Below, piece after piece: positions 52,960 to 61,070 of a stretch of DNA of 64,000 bases. The notes beneath the pieces are model-generated. The model ran no database searches, was not told the origin of the DNA, and saw only the letters and a list, made by a program, of their open reading frames with translations. Both the position numbers and the translations under genes were made by a program. Within the stretch, counting starts at the first letter, position 1; each line of letters opens with the position of its first letter. Source of the DNA: Lachnoclostridium phytofermentans ISDg. GTDB lineage: Bacteria > Bacillota > Clostridia > Lachnospirales > Lachnospiraceae. The DNA lies in assembly GCF_000018685.1 (NCBI RefSeq), contig NC_010001.1, positions 3,240,001 to 3,304,000 on the forward strand, read 5' to 3'.

Positions 52960-53775
52960 TTAGTTTGTATTTAGAGAATTATAAATTCTAATCTCGATAC
53001 GTCTGTTTTTGGATCTTCCTGCTTCACTACTATTGTCAGCGATTGGATCATATTCTCCTCGACCAATCCATTCGATATTGGATGGATCAATTCCTTTCAC
53101 ATCGATTAAGTACTCTGCAGCATTGATTGCTCTCGCTGAAGATAATTCTTTATTGCTGCGATATATTCCAGAAGTTACTGGTACATTGTCGGTGTGTCCA
53201 ATTACCGAGATTCGATATCCTTTATATGTTTTTAAGATGTCACCAACTTTTGAGAAGATAGGAAGCGCCTCACTTTTAAGCTGTGCTTTACCAGAATCGT
53301 AAAGTAAGGAACCGCTAATATTGATTAAAACGTATTGACCGCCTGTTTTGTCTGTCTCAATATCCAAATATTTATCTAGGTTATATTGACCACTCATCTC
53401 AGTAATATTCTCATACATTTTTTCAGTTTCAGCTTTATTCGCTTCTGTTAGGAGCTGCTTTAGCTCATCAATTTTTTCTCCGTCAACACTATCTATGGTT
53501 TGTCCCATATTAGTGAAGTACTGATTAAAATCATTCAATTGTGAAACTCCCATATTGATTAATTGACCATCTCCAATAGAGGAATGCCCTCCACTAAAGA
53601 TACTAAAGCTACTGGATAAGGAAGCTGCAACCTGGTCAAATTTTTCTTGATCTACATTAGAAAAAGCAAATAATAACACGAAAAAGCATAACAGAAGGTT
53701 CATCAAATCTGCGAACGTATTCATCCACAATGGTGCTCCTGCTGAAGCCTCTTCCGTTTTCTTCTTTCTAGCCAA
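52960..53775 (-). CDS. motB: Flagellar motor stator protein MotB
   Basis: 271 residues if the TTG at 53775 is used, giving MARKKKTEE, the usual family start; this TTG overlaps the motA stop. GTG codons at 53784 and 53787 are alternatives. The membrane helix contains the proton-binding Asp23 (WMNTFADLMNLLLCFFVLLF). The OmpA-like peptidoglycan-binding domain has ISVIGHTDNVPV and ELSSARAINAAEYLI. It works with MotA. Confidence 0.94.
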   Translation of the reverse strand: MARKKKTEEASAGAPLWMNTFADLMNLLLCFFVLLFAFSNVDQEKFDQVAASLSSSFSIFSGGHSSIGDGQLINMGVSQLNDFNQYFTNMGQTIDSVDGEKIDELKQLLTEANKAETEKMYENITEMSGQYNLDKYLDIETDKTGGQYVLINISGSLLYDSGKAQLKSEALPIFSKVGDILKTYKGYRISVIGHTDNVPVTSGIYRSNKELSSARAINAAEYLIDVKGIDPSNIEWIGRGEYDPIADNSSEAGRSKNRRIEIRIYNSLNTN

Positions 53776-54568
53776 TCGCTTCACCACCTTCTTGTCCTAC
53801 TAACTCACTACGTTTTGCAGGGGACAGGAAGGATTTCAATTTTTCTTCAATTACTCGAGGGTTCTCACCTGCCTGAATTGACAGTAAGCCTTCCACCATA
53901 ACTTCCTTCATCATAATTTCACTTGCATTGTTTGATTTTAATTTATTTGACACTGGAAGACAAATCCAGTTCGCCAACATGGAACCATAGAATGTAGTAA
54001 CTAATGCTACCGCCATATTAGGACCAACGGAAGCAACATCCTCCATTTTACCAAGCATGTTAATCAAACCGATCAAGGTACCGATCATACCCCAAGCAGG
54101 ACCCATAGCACCAAGATTATCCCAAAAACCAATAACTGACTTATGACGTTCTTCAATACAACCAAGTTCAGTTTCCAGGATACTTCTTACCAATTCCGGA
54201 TCTGTTCCGTCAACGATGAGAAGAACTCCCTTTTTCATAAATTCATCTTCAATACTGTTTGCTGCTTCTTCAAGTGCTAACAATCCTTCTTTTCTAGCAA
54301 CATTAGATAAAGTGATGATGCTTTCAATTGTTTCCTTCTCATTGGAAGGAAGCGGCTTTAATATTAAAGCAAAACTCTTTAAACCATTGAAAAATTCAGC
54401 AAAACTAGGACTCATAGCTAAAACTGTAAAGAACGCACCACCAAAAGTAATTAAGACTGAGTCTCTATCTACGAAAGCCATAATCGCTGAGAAACCATCC
54501 CCTATTGTGATACCAAAGATAACAAGGATCATTGCTAACACTAAACCAACTACGGATGCTAAATCCAA
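53768..54568 (-). CDS. motA: Flagellar motor stator protein MotA
   Basis: 266 residues with four membrane helices. Family stretches are DLASVVGLVLAMILVIFGI, GPAWGMIGTLIGLINML and VALVTTFYGSMLANWICLPV. The start is most likely the TTG at 54568, giving MDLASVVG as in relatives, with GGTGGGTGG about 9 bp upstream; a GTG at 54577 is the alternative. It forms the proton channel with MotB. Confidence 0.94.
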   Translation of the reverse strand: MDLASVVGLVLAMILVIFGITIGDGFSAIMAFVDRDSVLITFGGAFFTVLAMSPSFAEFFNGLKSFALILKPLPSNEKETIESIITLSNVARKEGLLALEEAANSIEDEFMKKGVLLIVDGTDPELVRSILETELGCIEERHKSVIGFWDNLGAMGPAWGMIGTLIGLINMLGKMEDVASVGPNMAVALVTTFYGSMLANWICLPVSNKLKSNNASEIMMKEVMVEGLLSIQAGENPRVIEEKLKSFLSPAKRSELVGQEGGEAIG

Positions 54569-54658
54569 AAAAACCACCCACCTATCGTAAAATATTCAAC
54601 TTCTATTGCTTATAGAAACTTTAAAACTTTGAAATCTTTATAAAATTTTTATATCTTC

Positions 54659-54679
54659 AGCACTTATAGTGCTTTTTTT
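54659..54679 (+). terminator. Antisense-direction terminator inside the flagellar operon
   Basis: AGCACT/AGTGCT stem with loop TAT and seven T on the plus strand, opposite to the operon. It may stop antisense transcripts reaching the motA region, or be chance. Confidence 0.45.
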
Positions 54680-54699
54680 CAAAATTACTTTTTTAGAAA

Positions 54700-54906
54700 T
54701 TATTCGTCATTACCCGATATTGTCTGACAGAAAACTTCTTTTTTATACAATTTTACTAAAGTTACAACATTTTGTCTACTTTCTTTTACGAATATTTTCT
54801 TCCCATTCACTAAGGTAATTACCGTATCCGGAACCTCCTCTATGATTTCTATTAACTCACAATTTAGCGTAAATGGTATATCATTTAACCTAGTCAGATT
54901 AATCAT
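54700..54906 (-). CDS. flbD: FlbD family flagellar protein
   Basis: 68 residues. The family pattern INLTRLNDIPFTLNCELIEI, followed by VNGKKIFVKESRQNVV, defines the small FlbD/SwrD protein, encoded after flgE and before motA in clostridia and Bacillus (SwrD raises motor torque in B. subtilis). GGGAAGGGAGG precedes the ATG. Confidence 0.92.
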   Translation of the reverse strand: MINLTRLNDIPFTLNCELIEIIEEVPDTVITLVNGKKIFVKESRQNVVTLVKLYKKEVFCQTISGNDE

Positions 54907-54978
54907 GATATCCTCCCTTCCCCATTAGAACTTCCTGCATCCAAAGCCGTTACATCAGACACAGGAAGTTAAATAAAT

Positions 54979-55112
54979 CTTACACTGAATACATGCTTAC
55001 TCAGTAGGCTGGAAGTTTGTGCCGAGGATTACGCAGGCACAAACTTTCGTGTAAAGCTTTAGAATTTCTTAGGCGGCGTCTTTTGGTGCCTTAGAAATTC
55101 TCTTTACACTTA
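54979..55112 (-). ncRNA. Long copy C of the structured intergenic element (flgE-flbD)
   Basis: In transcription order: GTGTAAAG; hairpin 1 (AGAATTTCTAAGGC with GCCTAAGAAATTCT, one mismatch); CTTTACAC; hairpin 2 (AAGTTTGTGCC with GGCACAAACTT, loop TGCGTAATCCTC); core GCCTACTGAGTAAGCATG; and GTGTAAG. Middle CTTTACAC can pair with either flanking GTGTAA. Compare 62479-62613, where both stems keep pairing with different bases. It begins at the flgE stop codon. Whether it is a cis element of the operon mRNA or a mobile repeat is open. Confidence 0.65.
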
Positions 55113-56549
55113 TCTCTTCAAATTAATTAACTCCTCTAGAAGGGTATCTGAGGTTGTTATTATTCTTGAATTTGCCTGGAAACCTCTTTGTGTTGTTATC
55201 ATTTCTGTAAATTGCTGTGAAAGGTCAACGTTCGACATTTCAAGTACACCTGTTATGAACTTACCACCGGATGATGTGATGTCCTCACCAACACCGTTAA
55301 ATTCTCCAGAGTTTGGTGTTGCAGAGAACATATTATTTCCTATCGCTTCTAATCCAGCTGGATTAGAGAATGTTGCAACAACAACTTGTCCTAGTAATTT
55401 ACGGTCTCCATTGTCATAAGTACCAAAAATCATACCCTGTTGGTCAATAGAAATACCTGACATATTACCAGCTGCCTTACCTGCACCAGTTCCATCAGCT
55501 TTTGCTCCCTTAGTGGACTCTACTGTTGTTGTACCACTGTTGTTGTACATAGTAATGGAAGAGAAATCAATATTAACATCCTTAAATGGGTCAGGATCAG
55601 CATTTACCTTAAACTTAATGCTGGTAGCATTGTCTGCATCATCACCTACGCTAACGAAGTTACCATTTGCACCATTGAATTTAAGGTCGATTTCATCACA
55701 ATCTACTTCTATCGTTCCATCATCATTAACTGTGACAGAACCAGTACCATTACCAAAATTAAAGTCTGTAATGTTTGAAGCCTCGTATGTAATATCACCA
55801 GTGTCTGGATCAACTACTTTCTTAGCGAAGATAGAATCACCTTTTTTATCATAGATATTTTGAATGGTCACCTTATAATCACTCTTAGAATCTTCACTTT
55901 GCTTGATCTTAACTTCTGCAGTGTAGCTATTACCTAAATTATCAAAGAAAGACATGTTCACAATACGTCCTGTCGATGATGTTAGGTTTGTATCCATACT
56001 ATCGATGTTTCCGTGAAGATAGATATCAGTGGTAGCTTCTGGTGCAGAATAAAGATTCTCCGGCGACATAATACGAAGCGGTGAAACTGAACCTGGTACC
56101 GTCTTTCTTGGATCCTCTCTACTTGGCTGCCATCCCATTACGGTTGCACCAGTTGGTGTACATAAAGTACCTGCTGCATCTACGTTAAAAGAACCTGCTT
56201 TGGTAAAAAAGTTACCTACACCGTTATTTACTACAAAGAAACCATCTCCCTCAATCATCAAATCGAAAGGATTGTCTGTTCTTTGAGAACCACCGGTTTT
56301 TGTAATGCTTGCTGTAATGGATGCAAGATTTGCACCAAGTCCAATCTGCATTGCGTTTGTACCAGCTGTTCCAGTATTTGGGTTAGGACCAGAAGCACTT
56401 TTGGTTGTCTGATATAAAATATCAGAAAATGTTGCAGAACTTGCTTTAAAGCCTACTGTGTTAACGTTTGATATATTATTACCAATAACGTCCATCTTGG
56501 TCTGGTGAACTCTAAGTCCTGATACACCAGAATATAATGATCTCATCAT
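55110..56549 (-). CDS. flgE: Flagellar hook protein FlgE
   Basis: 479 residues. The N-terminal rod/hook domain MRSLYSGVSGLRVHQTKMDV then GNNISNVNTVGFKAS, FlgE-type beta domains in the middle, and the C-terminal FTEMITTQRGFQANSRIITT, followed by DTLLEELINLKR. It polymerises into the hook outside the cell. ATGATG at the start after GGAGG. Its stop overlaps the first bases of a structured element. Confidence 0.96.
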   Translation of the reverse strand: MMRSLYSGVSGLRVHQTKMDVIGNNISNVNTVGFKASSATFSDILYQTTKSASGPNPNTGTAGTNAMQIGLGANLASITASITKTGGSQRTDNPFDLMIEGDGFFVVNNGVGNFFTKAGSFNVDAAGTLCTPTGATVMGWQPSREDPRKTVPGSVSPLRIMSPENLYSAPEATTDIYLHGNIDSMDTNLTSSTGRIVNMSFFDNLGNSYTAEVKIKQSEDSKSDYKVTIQNIYDKKGDSIFAKKVVDPDTGDITYEASNITDFNFGNGTGSVTVNDDGTIEVDCDEIDLKFNGANGNFVSVGDDADNATSIKFKVNADPDPFKDVNIDFSSITMYNNSGTTTVESTKGAKADGTGAGKAAGNMSGISIDQQGMIFGTYDNGDRKLLGQVVVATFSNPAGLEAIGNNMFSATPNSGEFNGVGEDITSSGGKFITGVLEMSNVDLSQQFTEMITTQRGFQANSRIITTSDTLLEELINLKR

Positions 56550-56638
56550 AAGAAAAAACCTCCTACTAGGTGAATGTGATTAGTTTCTGTCAATCCACTA
56601 ATATCGCTTCCCGAAGGTCCAGCGATTCATTCACATCT

Positions 56639-57037
56639 TTACATTATTACTGCACCGTCAATGTTAGTAAATACTCTATCATCTCCATCATTCACTGCAG
56701 TTACTACGGTATTATTTTTAATGTTTACAATAAATGCGAGATTGTCCACCATGACTAACGACTCTTTGATTCCTTTTTCACTTGCCATTTTCGCTCCTGA
56801 TTGTAACCGTTCTAATTGAGAACTTGTTAAATCAATATTTCTACTTAATAGGCGCTCATTCGCATGTTTTGAGAATTTAAGTTCCTCATCCTTTGTGGTA
56901 GATTGTTGCTCCAATAAGATTTCTTCAAAGCTCTTACCACTCGGCAATATGGAGGATGTCGTTTGCTTATTACTTCTTGGCAGATACCTACTTGCTGCCT
57001 GCTCGATGGAGGTAAAGTTTTTATTTATTTGATTCAT
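56639..57037 (-). CDS. Flagellar operon protein, TIGR02530-like
   Basis: 132 residues. After a variable first half the conserved block is ELKFSKHANERLLSRNIDLT, ending FIVNIKNNTVVTAVNDGDDRVFTNIDGAVIM in form, which is the pattern of the small family found between flgD and flgE in Firmicutes (TIGR02530). It is probably a regulator or assembly factor of the hook; role unproven. ATG at 57037 with AGAGG; a longer frame to 57109 lacks support. Confidence 0.88.
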   Translation of the reverse strand: MNQINKNFTSIEQAASRYLPRSNKQTTSSILPSGKSFEEILLEQQSTTKDEELKFSKHANERLLSRNIDLTSSQLERLQSGAKMASEKGIKESLVMVDNLAFIVNIKNNTVVTAVNDGDDRVFTNIDGAVIM

Positions 57038-57118
57038 ACTTTTCCTCTTTTCTGCGCTGCTGAAAAGATAATAAATATTATCAAGTTCGTGTGCGCAGCG
57101 TAGACACAAACTTACTGA

Positions 57119-57220
57119 GTGAAAATAATTTACTTTTCTGGTGAAAATGTTTTTCTTTCGGTGAAAATTATTTACTTTTAGTGAAAATGTTTTACTTTCA
57201 GTGAAAAAGCTTTACTTTCA
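57119..57220. repeat. Tandem repeat, about 20-bp unit, five copies
   Basis: Units such as GTGAAAATGTTTTACTTTCA (57181-57200) and GTGAAAAAGCTTTACTTTCA (57201-57220); the earlier three are slightly diverged. Each unit carries GTGAAA and the adjoining TTTCA(C), so it can fold back. It lies between flgD and the TIGR02530-like gene. Confidence 0.75.
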
Positions 57221-57256
57221 CTACTGTCGGCGACAAAAATAAGCTGCTTGTTCCAC

Positions 57257-58084
57257 TTATACTAACGTATCTTCTATCTCACCATTTTCATCATTTCCAG
57301 TATTCTCGGATTCCTTATTCTCTTCTCCTGATGGCATACTTGTCACTCCAGAATTTACAACCTTAATATGAACCTGATCGGATACTGTAGTATATAAAGC
57401 ATCATTAAATACAATTGCAGGTTTATATTCTCCGTTTGGTAACGCAGATAAGATATCTTTACTAATTGTAAGTTTATTACCATTCAGTGATACATGTTTT
57501 GAATCAAGAATAAGATTGTTAATGATAACAGCAACTTGATTTGCTACTGTTTCGCCTTCTCCAAGGTTAACTTCAAATGTAAGATCACTTGGCTTGTTAG
57601 CATCAAATTCAAAGTTTACCTTATCAGGAACCTTTGGTCTACCCTGTTCAATAATATAGTTCTTATCAACAACGGTATACAGCTGACTCATATCATATAA
57701 TTCGCCATTTACAGAAAGCTGCACTTTTGATTTTGACATATTGATAAAATCAACGGTTCCACTGATATAAGTTGTTCTTCCATTACTGTCTGTAGCATTC
57801 AAGATAACATCTTTTCCAACCAACGAAAATGCTTGTGATTTATCAGTTGAAGCTGTTAAGTTTTGCAATTCTTCTAGTTGTGAAAATGTTGCTAACTGAG
57901 AAACAAATTCGGTATCAGTACTTGGATTTAAAGGATCTTGGTTCTGCATCTGACATACTAATAATTGTAAGAATGCGTCTTTACCAAGCTCGGAAGATCC
58001 CAGTTTCGTTTTGTTTGTTGTTGTAATGGCGGTATTCGTTTGTTCTAAAATACCTTCTTTAACACTACCGATAATTTCTGCCAT
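57257..58084 (-). CDS. flgD: Flagellar hook-capping protein FlgD
   Basis: 275 residues. N-terminal signature LGKDAFLQLLVCQMQNQDPL then PSTDTEFVSQLATFSQLEEL, with Tudor/Fn3-like domains following. The C-tail is Glu/Asn-rich (about 255-275). It caps hook assembly and is needed for FlgE polymerisation. 17 bp after fliK. Confidence 0.94.
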   Translation of the reverse strand: MAEIIGSVKEGILEQTNTAITTTNKTKLGSSELGKDAFLQLLVCQMQNQDPLNPSTDTEFVSQLATFSQLEELQNLTASTDKSQAFSLVGKDVILNATDSNGRTTYISGTVDFINMSKSKVQLSVNGELYDMSQLYTVVDKNYIIEQGRPKVPDKVNFEFDANKPSDLTFEVNLGEGETVANQVAVIINNLILDSKHVSLNGNKLTISKDILSALPNGEYKPAIVFNDALYTTVSDQVHIKVVNSGVTSMPSGEENKESENTGNDENGEIEDTLV

Positions 58085-58101
58085 ATTACCCTTTCTGCAA
58101 G

Positions 58102-59499
58102 TTAAGCTGAGGTATCAAAGTTTGAACCAGATAAAACATTCAAATTCTCATTTTCCTCTTCTTCCACTGGAATATCTTCTAAACTATCCAATCGAAGAGC
58201 TTTATTTGTTTTTGCTTTTCCTTGCTCACTGTTTTTATTTTCTCCATTCATTTGGCTACTTTGTTGAAATGAAAAGTTAGCTATAGTAACTTCAATTTCT
58301 TCAACTTTTAACCCTTGTGCCTCAAGATTTTCTTTTAGCACTTGAATCTGGCTTTCGATTGCTTCTTTCGCAACCTGATTTTGAGTTATGAATGAAGCAG
58401 TTAAAACGCCTTCTTTGGAACTTATGTTAAGTTGCACTCTTCCAAGATGTTCTGGATTTAACATCATATCCATAGATGTTTGCGATGGTTTAATTACTAC
58501 TTTTATTTGTTCGACAATCTGATTTGTTATATCACGCAGCTCCTGAACTGTAGTTAATTCATCAGAAAAATCTGTTCTTGTTGTAACTGTCTGAGTTAAC
58601 TGATTTAAAAACTGTTCCCCTGATGTTATTTGCTTCTCTGGTGTTTGATCCTTCTTCTGACTATCTGTGGATTGCTTCGTAATACCTTCATCTGAGTGTT
58701 TTACCGCAGTAAACTCAAAGTTAACAGAAGTTTCTTCCTTCGAATCTACATCATCCCTTTGTTCCTGTACTTTGACATTGTTATTACTAATACCCTCTAC
58801 AGGTTTCTCAGTATTCATATCATCCTCGGATTGTCCTAGAATAGTTGCAAATTCTTTCTCCATGTTTTGTAGTGCTAAAACATCCTCTTGCTTAATTCCA
58901 CATTGATCCATAATTTGATCAAGTGAGTCCAATAACTGATTTAATGACTGATTTAAATTTTCATCGGTCAAAAGAATAGTGATATCTTCAGTACCAGCAC
59001 TAGCAAGGGTTAATTGCTTTAAACTCTCAGGATTTAATAAATCCAGCATGGAAATCCCCAGAATACTCATAAATTCGGTTAATTCTTCTTCGGTAATGGA
59101 AAGAGTCTTAAGAATTGTTTCCTTTACTTCCTCCACAGCTTTCGTAATACTATCTGTTTGATTCGTTAAATCTTGCTTCTCTGTTTGACTAGTCACCGAA
59201 TTTGTATCGGAAGTATTACTCTCTTTAGCCACAGGTACCTTCGTAGCTTCATTATTAACTACTGTTGTATTATCCTTCGGTGCTATTTTAGTATTATCCT
59301 TTGATACTTTCGTAGAAGAGCCTTTATTCTTATCTTGAAAAGTAGTTTTAACTGGTTCTGCCTTTGACTTCGCCTCAGTGCTTCCCTGTAACATCTTATC
59401 AAAAGACATCGTCTTTGGGCTATTCGTAGTCTTACCTTCAAAAGCTATAGAGCTTAGTAAACTTGCAGTATCTACTCCACCTATTGATTGCATCTGCAT
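58102..59499 (-). CDS. fliK: Flagellar hook-length control protein FliK
   Basis: 465 residues. A long Ser/Thr/Lys/Asp-rich, disordered N-part (about 1-330) precedes the conserved C-terminal domain (MDMMLNPEHLGRVQLNISSK and QIQVLKENLEAQGLKVEEIE). It measures hook length and, through FlhB, switches export specificity. AAAGGAGG precedes the ATG. Confidence 0.93.
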   Translation of the reverse strand: MQMQSIGGVDTASLLSSIAFEGKTTNSPKTMSFDKMLQGSTEAKSKAEPVKTTFQDKNKGSSTKVSKDNTKIAPKDNTTVVNNEATKVPVAKESNTSDTNSVTSQTEKQDLTNQTDSITKAVEEVKETILKTLSITEEELTEFMSILGISMLDLLNPESLKQLTLASAGTEDITILLTDENLNQSLNQLLDSLDQIMDQCGIKQEDVLALQNMEKEFATILGQSEDDMNTEKPVEGISNNNVKVQEQRDDVDSKEETSVNFEFTAVKHSDEGITKQSTDSQKKDQTPEKQITSGEQFLNQLTQTVTTRTDFSDELTTVQELRDITNQIVEQIKVVIKPSQTSMDMMLNPEHLGRVQLNISSKEGVLTASFITQNQVAKEAIESQIQVLKENLEAQGLKVEEIEVTIANFSFQQSSQMNGENKNSEQGKAKTNKALRLDSLEDIPVEEEENENLNVLSGSNFDTSA

Positions 59500-59593
59500 C
59501 GTGTTCCTCCTTTCTTACATTTTTATTTATGTTAAGCTTATTAAGCTTTAGCTCAACAAGCCGTTGCTTGTTTTGCTTTCACCATGTCTTGCA

Positions 59594-59661
59594 TTCGCGT
59601 ATCAAACTATTGCTTGTATGCTTTCGCTAGTCATGCTTTCGCGTATCAAACTATTGCTTGT
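59594..59661. repeat. Direct repeats in the gap upstream of fliK
   Basis: TTCGCGTATCAAACTATTGC plus TTGT occurs twice, exactly 44 bp apart (59594-59617 and 59638-59661), within further GCTTTCG/GCTTGT variants. AAGCTTATTAAGC-like sequences near 59530 and 59690 bracket the region. The 59500-59730 gap holds no gene. It is transcribed in the operon and could fold extensively. Confidence 0.65.
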
Positions 59662-59730
59662 CTTGCTTTTGCTTTTGCTTATTAAGCTTTTCATACCGTA
59701 TAAAATACCTTAGATTTTTACGCTAATATC

Positions 59731-60516
59731 TTAATTTGTTAAACTTGCCTTTATACTATTTAGCTTATCTTCATCCATGTCAGCCATTTTTTTGAATATT
59801 TTCGCTGAATAGAGCTTATTCATCTTATCAAAGATAGCTGCACTTTCATCTGCTTTCATGCTAAGTAATACTTTTGCGGTCCATTCAATATCTGCTGTCA
59901 TCTCCTCAATTACTTGAGCAGCTTGAGTAGGTTTCATCGTTTTGATAATTTTTGCTTTCTCTATAATGCTAGCATCATATTGCAATTGTTCTAATACCAA
60001 ACGGTAAATTTCTTCTGCTGTTGATGGGTTGATTTCTTCGTAGTATTTTTTATATTCTTCAATACTCGGAGCCTTGTTATTAAAAACAACGTTTTTATCA
60101 AATGCCTTTACTCGATTCTCAAAAGCAAGAACATTATCTTCAAATACTTTTAATCTTGCAACTTCAGCTTCTAATTGTGCATTCCTATCCGTGTATGTTT
60201 TACTCGATTGTAATGCAGTATCTAACTCAACTTCTAGTTCTTTAATTCGGTTAACCGCATCTGTAATACTTTCATAAGGATAATTTTCTTCCCATATCAG
60301 CTGTTCTTCCGTAACCGGAGGCAATAACATTTTCAATATCGGAACATTCTTGAATGACGGACGCAATGAAGTACCGATGCCACCAACATCTAAGCGTAAC
60401 AATACTCCTAAGAGAAGAAGCCAGATCAACATAATACCAACAACCACAAGAATCGTTGCCAGCGTACCATTTGATTTTTTCTTCTTATCCGACTCATCAC
60501 GTTTCTTTCTTGCCAT
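59731..60516 (-). CDS. MotE-like protein with MgtE N-terminal domain
   Basis: 261 residues. A basic start, one membrane helix (about 18-42), a coiled coil (about 85-140) and a C-terminal MgtE N-like helical repeat (EEIYRLVLEQLQYDASIIEK, PTQAAQVIEEMTADIEWTAK, ADESAAIFDKMNKL). This order matches the MotE/YlxF-type protein encoded after fliJ in Firmicutes; it may act as stator or export chaperone. Its ATG overlaps the fliJ stop by one base. Confidence 0.87.
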   Translation of the reverse strand: MARKKRDESDKKKKSNGTLATILVVVGIMLIWLLLLGVLLRLDVGGIGTSLRPSFKNVPILKMLLPPVTEEQLIWEENYPYESITDAVNRIKELEVELDTALQSSKTYTDRNAQLEAEVARLKVFEDNVLAFENRVKAFDKNVVFNNKAPSIEEYKKYYEEINPSTAEEIYRLVLEQLQYDASIIEKAKIIKTMKPTQAAQVIEEMTADIEWTAKVLLSMKADESAAIFDKMNKLYSAKIFKKMADMDEDKLNSIKASLTN

Positions 60517-60971
60517 TATACGTTCTCCTTTACTTTCTTGCCGTATTGGAAGCTGACTAGTTCATCAATTTCCTTCATTTCTTCCCCCACATATTCTTTG
60601 ATATAACCTTCAAAGGCGTTTTCTCTAAGTTTATCATGGGTTTTTCGTTCAATCATTGCATCCTTAAGTCTTTGCATCGCTAACTCTACCGCTTGCTCTG
60701 CTTTTACAACAGCCTTACTTTGCTGCTTTATAAACTGCTTCATTGACTCTATCGCATCTTCTAATCTTCGAATATTTGCAATGTTAAGTGTCGAAGACAT
60801 AGCTTCCTTTATCTGAAATTCATAGGAATCTTTTCTCTCTACTAACTCCATTAACTTATGCTCTTCTTCCATTAATTTAGCTTTTGCAATACCATAATTA
60901 TTTTTTTCTTGCTCTTCTAGCTTATTTTTTATGTTTAATATACTTTGCATCGGATAGACGAACTTCTTCAT
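60516..60971 (-). CDS. fliJ: Flagellar export protein FliJ
   Basis: 151 residues, almost wholly coiled coil: starts MKKFVYPMQSILNIKNKLEE and contains VVKAEQAVELAMQRLKDAMI-like helices. It links FliI ATPase to FlhA. ATG at 60971 with GAGGAC; preceding hairpin at 60991-61008. Confidence 0.9.
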   Translation of the reverse strand: MKKFVYPMQSILNIKNKLEEQEKNNYGIAKAKLMEEEHKLMELVERKDSYEFQIKEAMSSTLNIANIRRLEDAIESMKQFIKQQSKAVVKAEQAVELAMQRLKDAMIERKTHDKLRENAFEGYIKEYVGEEMKEIDELVSFQYGKKVKENV

Positions 60972-60990
60972 AACTGTCCTCATTCCTGCT

Positions 60991-61008
60991 CACACATTCA
61001 TGCGTGTG
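60991..61008 (-). promoter_or_regulatory. Hairpin just upstream of the fliJ Shine-Dalgarno
   Basis: CACAC/GTGTG stem, followed on the minus strand by AGCAGGAATGAGG. Fifth member of the set at 18906, 21276, 36255 and 37417. Confidence 0.45.
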
Positions 61009-61070
61009 CTTTTCTGCGTATCCTTCGTTTGTATTTTTTAGCAAACACAAAATTATTCAATTTTATCTGA

